From the NCBI RefSeq assembly GCF_000966975.1, contig NZ_JZWV01000218.1, positions 1 to 13,378 on the forward strand: a stretch of DNA of 13,378 nt, in the 5' to 3' direction. The position numbers were made by a program, and so were the translations under genes. Position 1 is the stretch's first letter. Each line of letters begins with the position of its first letter. Under the pieces are notes generated by a model. The model was given only the letters and a program-made list of their open reading frames with translations, did no database searches and was not told where the DNA came from. This document shows positions 1 through 7,605 of this stretch, one piece after another. This stretch comes from Streptomyces katrae. GTDB taxonomy: Bacteria; Actinomycetota; Actinomycetes; Streptomycetales; Streptomycetaceae.

Positions 1-1492
1 GCCCCACCCCGCCCCCGCCCCCCAAGCCCCTCATCGGCGACGCCGCCGTCGCCAAGGCCGTGGCCCGCCTCGACGCGGACGTCGCGGACGTGATGCGCCG
101 CACCGGCATCCCCGGCGTCGCGGTGGCCGTCGTCCACCGCGACAAGGTGCTCTACCTCAAGACAAGGTGCTCTACCTCAAGGGCTTCGGCCTCCGCCGCA
201 CCGGCGAAGCCGCCACCGTCGACCCGGACACCGTCTTCCAGCTGGCCTCAGTCTCGAAGCCGGTCTCCTCCACCGTCGTCGCCGGCGCCCTCCCCGACCC
301 CGCCGCCTGGGACGAGCCCCTCGGGTCCTCCCTGCCCGGCTTCGCGCTCAAGGACCCCTGGGTGACCTCCCACGTCACCCCCGCCGACCTGTTCTCCCAC
401 CGCACCGGCCTCCCCGACCACGCCGGCGACCTCCTGGAGGACCTCGGCTACGACCAGTCGTACATCCTCGACCACCTCCGCCTCGAACCCCTCACCCCCT
501 TCCGCGCCGGCTACGCCTACACCAACTTCGGCCTCACCGCCGCCGCCGAGGCCATCGCCCGCGACCACGGCACCACCTGGCAGAAGCTCAGCGCGGACAC
601 CCTGTTCAAGCCCGCCGGAATGACGCACACCAGCACGGAGTTCTCCGCCTTCGCGAACGCCGCCGACCGCGCCTACGGCCACGTGAAGAACCCCGACGGC
701 ACCTGGAGCCCCCGCTACGTCCGCGACCCCGACGCCCAGGCCCCGGCCGGCGGGACCAGTTCCACCGCCCGTGACATGGCCCGCTGGCTGCGGCTCCAGC
801 TCGCCGACGGCGTCCTCGACGGCAAGCGGATCGTCCCCGCCGACAACCTGAACCGCACCCGCCTCCCCGAGATCGTCTCCCAGGCCCAGACCATCCGCGG
901 CGTCCCCCAGTTCTACGGGCTCGGCTGGAACGTCAGCTACGACGACGCCGGCCGGCTGCGCCTGGGCCACTCCGGGGCCTTCGAACTCGGCGCCAACACC
1001 AACGTCACCATGCTCCCGCTCGAACGGCTCGGCATCGTCGTCCTGACCAACGCGGCCCCCGTCGGCCAGGCCGACGCGATCGCCCTGGACTTCTTCGACA
1101 CCGCCGAACACGGCAAGCCGACCACCGACTGGCTGGCCCTGACCGGCGCGCTCTACGCACAGGAGCTGAACGAGGGCCACCGCTCCACCACCGACTACGC
1201 CCACCCCCCGGCCGGCGCCGCGCCCGCCAAGCCGGCGAATACCTACACCGGCACCTACGACAACCCCTTCTACGGCCCCCTCACCGTCACCGCCGACGCC
1301 AAGGGCGCCCTCACCCTCTCCCTCGGCCCCGAGCCCCTGCGCTTCCCGCTCACCCACTACTCCGGGGACACGTTCAGCTTCGAGACCACCGGCGAGAACG
1401 CCGTGGGCCGCACCGGGGTGATCTTCTCCGACGGCAAGGTCCGCGTCGAGTACCTGGACGCCGAACACCTGGGGACCTTCACCCGCCGTTAG
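1..1492 (+). pseudogene. Serine hydrolase (beta-lactamase family, DUF3471-like tail), frameshifted, 5' end outside window
   Basis: This encodes a class C beta-lactamase / DD-peptidase-fold serine hydrolase, probably exported, substrate unknown. The reading frame is already open at the left edge: codons from position 3 give a proline-rich stretch and then a GIPGVAVAVVHRDKVLYLK segment, so the N-terminus lies upstream. The frame is then lost because a 20-bp unit at 141-160 is repeated exactly at 161-180. With one copy removed, the two frames join into one protein reading HRDKVLYLKGFGLRR. After the break the other frame runs to TAG at 1490-1492. It carries the three family motifs: SVSK with the nucleophile serine at 248-250, YTN at 518-526 and HSG at 968-976. 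The last ~90 residues (YTGTYDNPFYG to the end) resemble the DUF3471 domain often found on these hydrolases. The rest is intact, so the damage looks recent or is a sequence error. Family call is firm; loss of function is inferred. Confidence 0.85.
141..180. repeat. Exact 20-bp tandem duplication breaking the hydrolase frame
   Basis: Unit GACAAGGTGCTCTACCTCAA occurs at 141-160 and again at 161-180 with no mismatch and no spacer. The base after both copies is also G, giving a 21-base match. Twenty is not a multiple of three, so the second copy shifts the frame. It could be a replication-slippage mutation, a phase-variable switch, or an assembly artefact. Confidence 0.95.
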
Positions 1493-1503
1493 ACCGGGCC
1501 GCC

Positions 1504-1509
1504 TACCCT
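1504..1509 (+). promoter_or_regulatory. Candidate -10 box for a leaderless pseudouridine synthase mRNA
   Basis: TACCCT fits the actinobacterial -10 pattern TANNNT. Its last base is 7 nt before the GTG at 1517, which places the predicted transcription start at or next to the start codon. No Shine-Dalgarno sequence is visible. The only possible -35, TTCACC at 1479-1484, has a long 19-nt spacer, so this is tentative. Confidence 0.3.
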
Positions 1510-1516
1510 GGTCCTG

Positions 1517-2488
1517 GTGAGCCGCAGATCCCACATCCCTCCCGCGCCCCTCCCCCAGCAGGACGGCATCGACCCGGTCCGGATGCGTCTTCCCCCCGAC
1601 CCCGAGGGGCGCTGGCCGCACCTGGGCGACTACCTGACCGAGCGCTACGCCGGCACGCGCGGCGCCGAGTCCATGGCCCGACTGCTCGCGCAGGGCCGGG
1701 TCCTCGGCGAGGGCGGCCGGGTGCTGCGGCCGCAGGACCCGTACGAACCCGGCGGCTGGCTCTGGTTCCACCGCGACATGCCGGACGAGCCGGCCGTGCC
1801 CTTCCCGATCCGGGTCGTCTACCGCGACCGCCACCTCCTCGTGGTGGACAAGCCGCACTTCCTGGCGACCACCCCGCGCGGCAGCCACGTCACACAGACC
1901 GCCCTGGCCCGGCTGCGCCGGGAGCTGGACCTGCCCGCGCTCAGCCCGGCGCACCGCCTGGACCGGATGACGGCCGGACTGGTGATGTTCAGCATCCGCC
2001 CCCAGGACCGCGGCGCCTACCAGCTCCTCTTCCAGCAGCGGCGGGTCCGCAAGGTCTACGAGGCCCTCGCCCCCCACGACCCGGCCGTCCACCTGCCCCG
2101 GACGGTGCGCAGCCACATCGAGAAGGTCCGCGGGGAGATGGCGGCGGTCGAGGTCCCGGACGCCGAGCCCAACGCCGAGACCCTGGTCGAACTCACGGAG
2201 GCCCGGGGCACCCTGGGCCGCTACCGGCTGACCCCGCACACCGGGCGCACCCACCAGCTGCGCGTGCACATGAACGGCCTCGGCCTGCCCATCCTGGGCG
2301 ACCCCGTCTACCCGGTGGTGGCCGAGCCGGCCGACCCGGCCGACTACCGGCGTCCGCTCCAGCTGCTGGCCAGGACCCTGACCTTCACCGACCCGGTCAC
2401 GGGCCTCTCCCACCACCTGGAGACCGGCCTGACCCTCCAGGCCTGGGACGACCCCGAAGGCTGGGCCGCAGGACCGCTCGCCCCCTAA
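1517..2488 (+). CDS. RluA-family RNA pseudouridine synthase
   Basis: This 323-residue protein should isomerise specific uridines to pseudouridine in rRNA or tRNA in the cytoplasm; the target base cannot be read from the sequence. The family active-site motif HRLDRMTAG is at residues 146-154, with catalytic Asp149. Also visible are VVDKPHFLATTPRGSH (109-124), where the catalytic domain begins, and the C-terminal RTHQLRVHMNGLGLPILGDPVYP block typical of RluA/RluC/RluD. The ~95 residues before the catalytic core are charged and proline-rich with an HLGDYL..RYAG segment, and may be an S4-like RNA-binding region. GTG at 1517 was chosen because it lies 24 nt after the hydrolase stop and gives the expected N-terminus; it has no obvious ribosome-binding site but has a TANNNT box just upstream. 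The TAA stop overlaps the stop of the convergent tetR gene. Confidence 0.9.
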   Translation: MSRRSHIPPAPLPQQDGIDPVRMRLPPDPEGRWPHLGDYLTERYAGTRGAESMARLLAQGRVLGEGGRVLRPQDPYEPGGWLWFHRDMPDEPAVPFPIRVVYRDRHLLVVDKPHFLATTPRGSHVTQTALARLRRELDLPALSPAHRLDRMTAGLVMFSIRPQDRGAYQLLFQQRRVRKVYEALAPHDPAVHLPRTVRSHIEKVRGEMAAVEVPDAEPNAETLVELTEARGTLGRYRLTPHTGRTHQLRVHMNGLGLPILGDPVYPVVAEPADPADYRRPLQLLARTLTFTDPVTGLSHHLETGLTLQAWDDPEGWAAGPLAP

Positions 2489-3141
2489 CGCGCCGGGGCG
2501 ACGCCCGCGATCCGCAGCGCCGCGTCCGCGGCGGCCTCCGCGAAGGCCGCCACCGGGCGGGCCGGGTCGGAGCGGCGGATCAGCATGACCCCCTCGATCA
2601 GACCGAAGACCAGGTCGTTGCGCAGGGCCAGTGCGGCCGTGTCCCCGGCCAGTTCGGCCCCCAGCGGGGTGGCTTCGAGCAACGCCCGGTAGTTGTCGCG
2701 CAGTTCGTCGCGCATCCGCCGGAACGGCTCCAGCCGGGGCGAGTCCAGCTCGGGCAGCAGGTAGAGGGCGCCCAGGTTGTACGGGCCGCCGCACAGCAGC
2801 AGGACGTCCGAGCGGCACAGCTCCCACAGCCGCAGCGCGGCCGGCCGGCCGGTCTCGCCCCGCAGGCGGCGGGAGAGCGCGAGCGAGGGGGCGACCGTGG
2901 ACTCCAGGAGTTCGGCGAGGAGTTCCTCCTTGCCGCCGAAGTAGTGGTACATCGTGGCCTGCCGCATCCCGGCCCGTTCGGCCACCGCCCGCGTGGTGGT
3001 GGCCGCGTACCCCCGTACGGTGAACAACTCGGCCGCCGCGCAGAGGAGTTCCTCACGCGGCGGCCGGTCGCCCGGTGCTCTCAGCCGGTCGGCACGCGGC
3101 CGGCCGACCCGTCTCGGACCTTCGTCACTTCCCCCGCTCAT
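2485..3141 (-). CDS. TetR/AcrR-family transcriptional regulator
   Basis: This 218-residue protein is a one-component DNA-binding repressor of the TetR family; ligand and targets are unknown. The N-terminal domain has the usual helix-turn-helix: ELLCAAAELFTVRGYAATTTRAVAERAGMRQATMYHYFGGKEELLAELL (written here as its core, residues 31-79), ending in the diagnostic YHYFGGKEELL segment. A basic RRVGRPRADRLR stretch (10-21) precedes it. The C-terminal ligand/dimerisation half (about 90-218) is helical and shows no recognisable pocket motif. ATG at 3141 has only a poorly spaced GGAG before it, so the exact start is uncertain. The gene follows helY in the same direction after 90 bp, and its TAG stop overlaps the TAA of the pseudouridine synthase on the other strand. 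A target in the adjacent hydrolase/synthase pair is possible but is only inference from position. Confidence 0.88.
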   Translation of the reverse strand: MSGGSDEGPRRVGRPRADRLRAPGDRPPREELLCAAAELFTVRGYAATTTRAVAERAGMRQATMYHYFGGKEELLAELLESTVAPSLALSRRLRGETGRPAALRLWELCRSDVLLLCGGPYNLGALYLLPELDSPRLEPFRRMRDELRDNYRALLEATPLGAELAGDTAALALRNDLVFGLIEGVMLIRRSDPARPVAAFAEAAADAALRIAGVAPAR

Positions 3142-3231
3142 ACTCCGATCGTCGCACAGGACACCGGGCGGGGATCATGGTCGGAGATGAGATCCGGCCG
3201 CCCGCGGTCTCGGAGGAAGGCCCAAAGGGCG

Positions 3232-6084
3232 CTACCCCACCGAGCTGTAGGCCACGACACCCCGCAGCAGGGCGTCCACGGCCTTGCGGGCGTTCTTCGC
3301 CACCGTGCTCCCGCCGGCCGAGGACGGCGGGGCGGTGGAGGCCGGGGCCGCCGCCGCGATCTGCCCGAGGACGTCGATGACCTGCTTGCACCAGCGCACG
3401 AAGTCACCGGCCGGCATCTCCGCCTCGCGCAGCACCTCGTCCAGGCTCTTGTCGGAGGCCCACTGGTAGGCCGCCCACGCGAAGCCGAGGTCCGGCTCGC
3501 GCTGGCCCACGCCCTCCGCCTGGTTGATGCGGTGCTCCTCCTCCAGGGCGTCGAGCCGGCCCCAGATGCGGACCATCTCGCCGAGCGCCGCCTTGGCCGG
3601 GCCGTTCGGCACCTTGGGCGGGGCCGCGTCGTCGGACTGGCGGGCCTCGAAGACCAGCGCCGAGACACAGGCGGCCAGTTCGGCCGGGTTCAGCCCCTCC
3701 CAGACACCCTCGCGCAGGCATTCCGAGGCCAGCAGGTCCAGCTCTCCGTAGAGCCGGGCCAGCCGCTTGCCGTGCACGGTGACCTCGTCCTCGCGCAGGT
3801 AGTCCAGTTCGGTGAGCAGCGCGTGGATCCGGTCGAAGGTGCGGGCGATGGTGTTCGTCCGGCCCTCGATGCGGCGCTCCAGCTGCAGGGTGTCGCGCTT
3901 GAGCCGGTGGTAGCGCTCGGCCCAGCGGGCGTGGTCCTCGCGCTCGTCGCAGCCGTGGCAGGGGTGCGCCCGCAGTTCGGCGCGCAGCCGGGCGATCTCC
4001 CGGTCGTCGGCCGCCGCGGCCCGGCCGCGCCGCTGCCGCTCGGGCTGGACGTGCCCGGCCTTGTTGCGCAGGGCGGTCGCCAGGTCCCGGCGGGACTGCG
4101 GGGAGCGCGGGTTGAAGGTCTTCGGGATCCGCATCCGGTCGAGGGCCTCCACCGGCACCGGGAAGTCGATCGCGGCGAGCCGCTTGACCTGCCGTTCGGC
4201 GGTGAGGACCAGCGGGCGGGGGCCCTCGGCGTACTCGTAGCCGCGGTGCCCGTGGACCCGCCCGGCGGGAACGCCCGGGTCGAGGACGAGGGCGAGGCCG
4301 GCGAACTTGCCCGTGGGGACGTGGATGATGTCGCCGGGCTTGAGCCGCTCCAGGGAGCTCGCCGCCTGGGCACGTCGCTGCGCCGCGCCCTGCTTGGCCA
4401 GTTCGGTCTCGCGGTCCTTGAGCTCGCGGCGCAGCCGCGCGTACTCCTCGAAGTCGCCGAGGTGGCAGGTCATGCCCTCGCGGTAGCCCTCGAGTCCCTC
4501 CTCGTTGCGCTGGACCTGGCGGGAGATCCCGACGACCGAGCGGTCGGCCTGGAACTGCGCGAAGGAGGTCTCCAGGAGTTCGCGGGAGCGGTGGCGCCCG
4601 AACTGCTGGACCAGGTTGACGGCCATGTTGTACGAGGGCTTGAAGCTGGAGCGCAGCGGATAGGTGCGGGTGCCGGCGAGGCCGGCGAGCTGCACCGGGT
4701 CCATGCCGCGCTGCCAGAGCACCACGGCGTGGCCCTCGACGTCGATGCCGCGGCGGCCGGCCCGGCCGGTGAGCTGGGTGTACTCGCCGGGGGTGATGTC
4801 GGCGTGCTGTTCGCCGTTCCATTTGACGAGCTTCTCCAGGATGACCGTGCGCGCGGGCATGTTGATGCCCAGGGCGAGGGTCTCCGTGGCGAAGACGGCC
4901 TTGACCAGGCCGCGGACGAACAGCTCCTCGACGACCTCCTTGAAGGTGGGGAGCATGCCCGCGTGGTGGGCGGCGATGCCGCGCTCCAGGCCTTCGAGCC
5001 ACTCGTAGTAGCCCAGGACGTGGAGGTCCTCGGCGGGGATGGAGGCGGTGCGCTCCTCGACGAGCTCGCGGACCTTCAGGCGCGCGCTGTCGTCGTTGAG
5101 CCGCAGGCCGGCGTACAGGCACTGCTGGACGGCGGCCTCGCAGCCGGCCCGGCTGAAGATGAAATTGATGGCCGGGAGGAGGTCGTCGTTGTCGAGGCGG
5201 GCGATGACCTCGGGGCGGCCGGGGGTCCAGATCCGGCTGCGGGAGCGGCGCTCGCGCTCGCGGTCGGCCTCGCGGACCATCTTGCCGCGCCGCCGGTCCT
5301 TGGGGCTGTAGCTGCGGGTGTTCTCCTCGCGGGCCATGCGCAGCAGGTCGGGGTTGACCTCGCGGCGGGCGGAGCCGCGGCCCCCGTGGTCGGACTCCTC
5401 CTCGAAGAGGTCGTAGATCCGGCGGCCGGCCATGACGTGCTGCCACAGCGGTACGGGCCGCTCCTCGGAGACGATCACCTCGGTGTCGCCGCGGACGGTG
5501 TCGAGCCAGTCGCCGAACTCCTCGGCGTTGGAGACGGTCGCGGAGAGCGACACCAGGGTCACCGACTCGGGGAGGTGGATGATCACCTCTTCCCAGACGG
5601 CGCCGCGGAAGCGGTCGGAGAGGTAGTGCACCTCGTCCATCACGACGTAGCCGAGGCCGCCGAGCGCCTGGGAGCCCGCGTACAGCATGTTGCGGAGCAC
5701 CTCGGTGGTCATGACGACCACGGGCGCGTCGCCGTTGACGCTGTTGTCACCGGTCAGCAGGCCCACCTTGTCGGCGCCGTAGCGCTTGACGAGGTCGGCG
5801 AACTTCTGGTTCGACAGGGCCTTGATCGGCGTCGTGTAGAAGCACTTGCGGCCCTGCTGGAGGGCGAGGTGCACGGCGAACTCGCCCACGATGGTCTTGC
5901 CCGAGCCGGTCGGGGCGGCCACCAGGACGCCCTTGCCGGCCTCCAGTGCCTTGCAGGCCTCGACCTGGTACGGGTCCAGGTCGAATTCGTACATCTCGCG
6001 GAAGGGGGCCAGGGCGGAGGCCTCTTCGGCGGCGCGGATCCGGGCAGCGGCGTACCGCTCGGCGGGTGAGAGTTCTTCGGTCAT
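3232..6084 (-). CDS. helY: HelY-type Ski2/Mtr4-like DEVH-box helicase
   Basis: This encodes a superfamily 2 nucleic-acid helicase of about 950 residues, the actinobacterial HelY type related to Ski2/Mtr4. Numbered from the ATG at 6084, the motifs are: Walker A APTGSGKT (57-64), PIKALSNQK (86-94), DEVH box (150-153), SAT (181-183), the TETLALGINMPARTVI region (about 400-415), and motif VI QLTGRAGRRGID (437-448). The ~500-residue C-terminal part contains an HPCHGC cysteine pair and the long helical regions usual for this family. ATG 6084 is preferred over the in-frame TTG at 6117 because that TTG forms the first bases of a PafBC-type promoter whose transcript should begin near 6088. There is no Shine-Dalgarno, consistent with a nearly leaderless mRNA. 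In mycobacteria helY also lies near pafABC and tatAC. A short GCCC-AAA-GGGC hairpin (3220-3230) lies just after the stop. Substrate (RNA or DNA) is unknown; induction by DNA damage is inferred from the promoter. Confidence 0.93.
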   Translation of the reverse strand: MTEELSPAERYAAARIRAAEEASALAPFREMYEFDLDPYQVEACKALEAGKGVLVAAPTGSGKTIVGEFAVHLALQQGRKCFYTTPIKALSNQKFADLVKRYGADKVGLLTGDNSVNGDAPVVVMTTEVLRNMLYAGSQALGGLGYVVMDEVHYLSDRFRGAVWEEVIIHLPESVTLVSLSATVSNAEEFGDWLDTVRGDTEVIVSEERPVPLWQHVMAGRRIYDLFEEESDHGGRGSARREVNPDLLRMAREENTRSYSPKDRRRGKMVREADRERERRSRSRIWTPGRPEVIARLDNDDLLPAINFIFSRAGCEAAVQQCLYAGLRLNDDSARLKVRELVEERTASIPAEDLHVLGYYEWLEGLERGIAAHHAGMLPTFKEVVEELFVRGLVKAVFATETLALGINMPARTVILEKLVKWNGEQHADITPGEYTQLTGRAGRRGIDVEGHAVVLWQRGMDPVQLAGLAGTRTYPLRSSFKPSYNMAVNLVQQFGRHRSRELLETSFAQFQADRSVVGISRQVQRNEEGLEGYREGMTCHLGDFEEYARLRRELKDRETELAKQGAAQRRAQAASSLERLKPGDIIHVPTGKFAGLALVLDPGVPAGRVHGHRGYEYAEGPRPLVLTAERQVKRLAAIDFPVPVEALDRMRIPKTFNPRSPQSRRDLATALRNKAGHVQPERQRRGRAAAADDREIARLRAELRAHPCHGCDEREDHARWAERYHRLKRDTLQLERRIEGRTNTIARTFDRIHALLTELDYLREDEVTVHGKRLARLYGELDLLASECLREGVWEGLNPAELAACVSALVFEARQSDDAAPPKVPNGPAKAALGEMVRIWGRLDALEEEHRINQAEGVGQREPDLGFAWAAYQWASDKSLDEVLREAEMPAGDFVRWCKQVIDVLGQIAAAAPASTAPPSSAGGSTVAKNARKAVDALLRGVVAYSSVG

Positions 6085-6094
6085 CTTGCTGTCG

Positions 6095-6117
6095 AGCCTA
6101 CCCGCCGCCTCTGACAA
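6095..6117 (-). promoter_or_regulatory. PafBC-type (RecA-NDp) DNA-damage promoter of helY
   Basis: On the minus strand TTGTCAGAG (6117-6109), an 8-nt spacer (6108-6101) and TAGGCT (6100-6095) match the RecA-independent damage promoter consensus tTGTCRgtg-N8-TAnnnT with exact spacing and one substitution (A for T in the eighth position). The -10 box ends 10 nt before the helY ATG, so transcription should start 2-4 nt before the start codon. The PafB and PafC regulators that use this promoter class are encoded in the same window. The match is seen in sequence; the function is inferred from the known class. Confidence 0.72.
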
Positions 6118-6123
6118 CAGTCT

Positions 6124-6141
6124 CGATCATTTATGTGATCG
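6124..6141. promoter_or_regulatory. AT-rich inverted repeat upstream of the helY promoter
   Basis: CGATCA-TTTATG-TGATCG is a perfect 6-bp inverted repeat around a 6-nt AT-rich centre, unusual in DNA this GC-rich. It lies 6 bp upstream of the -35 element of the helY promoter, a typical place for an activator or repressor site. No known regulator could be assigned. Confidence 0.4.
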
Positions 6142-6168
6142 GCCGGAGGCTCCCTGAGGGCCGTCGCG

Positions 6169-6196
6169 GCCGGCCGGCCCGCCCGGGCCGGCCGGC
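6169..6196 (-). terminator. GC hairpin after tatC
   Basis: Arms 6169-6181 and 6184-6196 are perfect 13-nt reverse complements with only two bases between them, giving a 12-bp stem with a 4-nt loop. The hairpin begins 8 nt after the tatC TGA. No T-run follows, so it is either a streptomycete-style GC terminator or an mRNA 3'-end stabiliser. It supports treating tatAC and helY as separate units. Confidence 0.5.
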
Positions 6197-6204
6197 TCCG
6201 CCTC

Positions 6205-7170
6205 TCACGTGGCGTCGTCGTAACCGTTGATCTGGCGGCGTCCGCCGTCGGACTGCTCGGGCAGGACGGAGGCGGCCGGGGCCGAGTCCGCGTCGCCGAT
6301 CCGGGACGGGGTCAGGTCCAGGTCCGAGGCCTCGTCGTCGTCGAGGTCGGCGTCCGGGTTGGCGCGCCGGCGGCGGCGGTCGTTGAGCAGGCAGATCCCG
6401 AGGGCGAGGAAGTACAGGGCCACGATCGGGGAGGCCAGGGTCAGCATGGTGACCGGGTCGCCGGTGGGCGTGGCGAAGGCCGCGAAGATCGTGATGCCGA
6501 GGACCATGCCCCGCCACCAGCTGCCGAGCCGCTTGGCGCTGAGGATGCCGGTGAAGTTCAGCAGCACCAGGATCAGCGGCAGCTCGAAGGCGAGGCCGAA
6601 GACCACGACCATGCGCGTGACCAGGTCGAGGTAGTCGTCGACCGGCAGCAGGTTCTTGACGTGGTCGGGGGTGAAGCCGAGGAGGATCTCCGCGGTCTGC
6701 GGCAGGATCTTGTACGCCAGGACCGCGCCGGCCAGGAACAGCGGGGCGCCGACGGCCACGAAGCTCAGCGTGTACCGCTTCTCGTTCTTGTGCAGGCCGG
6801 GGGCGGCGAACGCCCACAGCTGGTACAGCCAGACCGGGGCGGACAGCACCATGCCCGCGGAGAGGCCGACCTTCAGCGCGATGGAGAAGGGGCCGGTCAG
6901 ACCGTTGGCGGTCATCTCGGCGCAGGGGGCGCCGTTGCGCTGGTGGGTGGCTCCGTTGACGCAGCCGACGGAGGAGAGCATCGGCTCCAGCAGGAAGTCG
7001 ATGATCGGCCGGAAGAAGTAGGCGCAGACGATCGTGACCACGGCGATCGCCAGGACCGACTTCAGCAGGCGGTTTCTCAGCTCACGCAGGTGCTCGACGA
7101 GCGGCATCCGCCCTTCGGCGTCCTTCGGAAGCCGATCTCGTTTCCCCTGCTTGCGGGCAGACTTGAGCAA
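6205..7170 (-). CDS. tatC: Twin-arginine translocase subunit TatC
   Basis: TatC is the polytopic membrane subunit that binds the twin-arginine signal peptide and nucleates the Tat export channel. The protein has the family layout: N-terminal EGRMPLVEHLRELRNRLLKS (conserved HLRELRNR), six hydrophobic segments, the FGLAFELP motif with its conserved Glu, and the ATPTGDPVTML loop. After the last segment comes NDRRRRR and a ~55-residue acidic, disordered-looking cytoplasmic tail (DADLDDDEASDLDL). I chose TTG at 7170, giving MLKSARKQGKRD and 321 residues, because AAGGGA at 7177-7182 sits 6 nt before it. An upstream in-frame TTG at 7194 would add 8 residues and lacks such a site. The gene is 58 bp after tatA, in the usual tatA-tatC operon. 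No tatB is in the window; in Streptomyces it lies elsewhere. Function is firm; start is moderately sure. Confidence 0.95.
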   Translation of the reverse strand: MLKSARKQGKRDRLPKDAEGRMPLVEHLRELRNRLLKSVLAIAVVTIVCAYFFRPIIDFLLEPMLSSVGCVNGATHQRNGAPCAEMTANGLTGPFSIALKVGLSAGMVLSAPVWLYQLWAFAAPGLHKNEKRYTLSFVAVGAPLFLAGAVLAYKILPQTAEILLGFTPDHVKNLLPVDDYLDLVTRMVVVFGLAFELPLILVLLNFTGILSAKRLGSWWRGMVLGITIFAAFATPTGDPVTMLTLASPIVALYFLALGICLLNDRRRRRANPDADLDDDEASDLDLTPSRIGDADSAPAASVLPEQSDGGRRQINGYDDAT

Positions 7171-7176
7171 CCCACG

Positions 7177-7182
7177 TCCCTT
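7177..7182 (-). promoter_or_regulatory. Ribosome-binding site deciding the tatC start
   Basis: AAGGGA on the minus strand, 6 nt before TTG 7170. It lies inside the 8-codon extension that would be made from TTG 7194, so it favours the shorter TatC. Confidence 0.6.
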
Positions 7183-7228
7183 GTCTCGTTGCAAATGACC
7201 GGCGTGCTGGGGGACGACCCCCCGGGTG

Positions 7229-7519
7229 TCAGCCCTGGGCGGTGCGGCCCGGCTCGCCGACCGGACGGGAGCTGGTCACGTCACCGGGAGCGGCCTGGAT
7301 GGTGCGCGGGGCGACCGGCTGCTGGGTGTCGGCGGCCGGGGCGGCGGCGGGGGCGTCCTCGGCCTCGCCGTCCCTCTTCATGGCCTTGGCCTCGCTCTTG
7401 AGGATCCGGGCCGACTTGCCGAGCGAGCGGGCCATCTCGGGAAGCTTCTTGGCGCCGAACAGCAGCACGATCACAGCGATGATCAGAAGGATCTCAAGGG
7501 GCTTCAGATTGCCGATCAT
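7229..7519 (-). CDS. tatA: Twin-arginine translocase subunit TatA
   Basis: TatA oligomerises in the membrane to form the pore element of the Tat pathway for folded, often cofactor-bearing, proteins. The 96-residue sequence is typical: a short N-terminus MIGNLKPLE, one transmembrane helix (about 8-21), the FGAKKLPEMARSLGKS hinge and amphipathic helix with the conserved Phe-Gly, then a proline/alanine-rich acidic tail (from about residue 50). The ATG at 7519 has a good AAGGA about 8 nt upstream. The IGNLKPLEILLI start and the KKLPE sequence favour TatA over TatB. It leads the tatA-tatC operon and has its own 223-bp upstream region with a candidate promoter. Highly confident. Confidence 0.96.
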   Translation of the reverse strand: MIGNLKPLEILLIIAVIVLLFGAKKLPEMARSLGKSARILKSEAKAMKRDGEAEDAPAAAPAADTQQPVAPRTIQAAPGDVTSSRPVGEPGRTAQG

Positions 7520-7605
7520 GTGTGTCTTCCTTACTCACCGAAACGGCTGGTTTGTGGTGGCCTCGCGATGCCGGACAGGCGTCGTCCGGTACCTCTCTGA
7601 CATGG

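Noticed and set aside
60..365. A separate 101-residue gene starting with GTG at 60
   Set aside because: The frame is open further upstream to the window edge and its last part is out-of-frame hydrolase sequence created by the 20-bp duplication.
248..2827. A long minus-strand open frame opposite the hydrolase and pseudouridine synthase
   Set aside because: Low-complexity Gly/Val/Ala/Arg product, no motifs, and it overlaps three well-supported genes.
2944..6069. A very long open frame on the plus strand opposite helY
   Set aside because: It mirrors helY codons; the product is a repetitive Gly/Ala/Val/Arg/His-rich sequence without domains, as expected for antisense frames in high-GC DNA.
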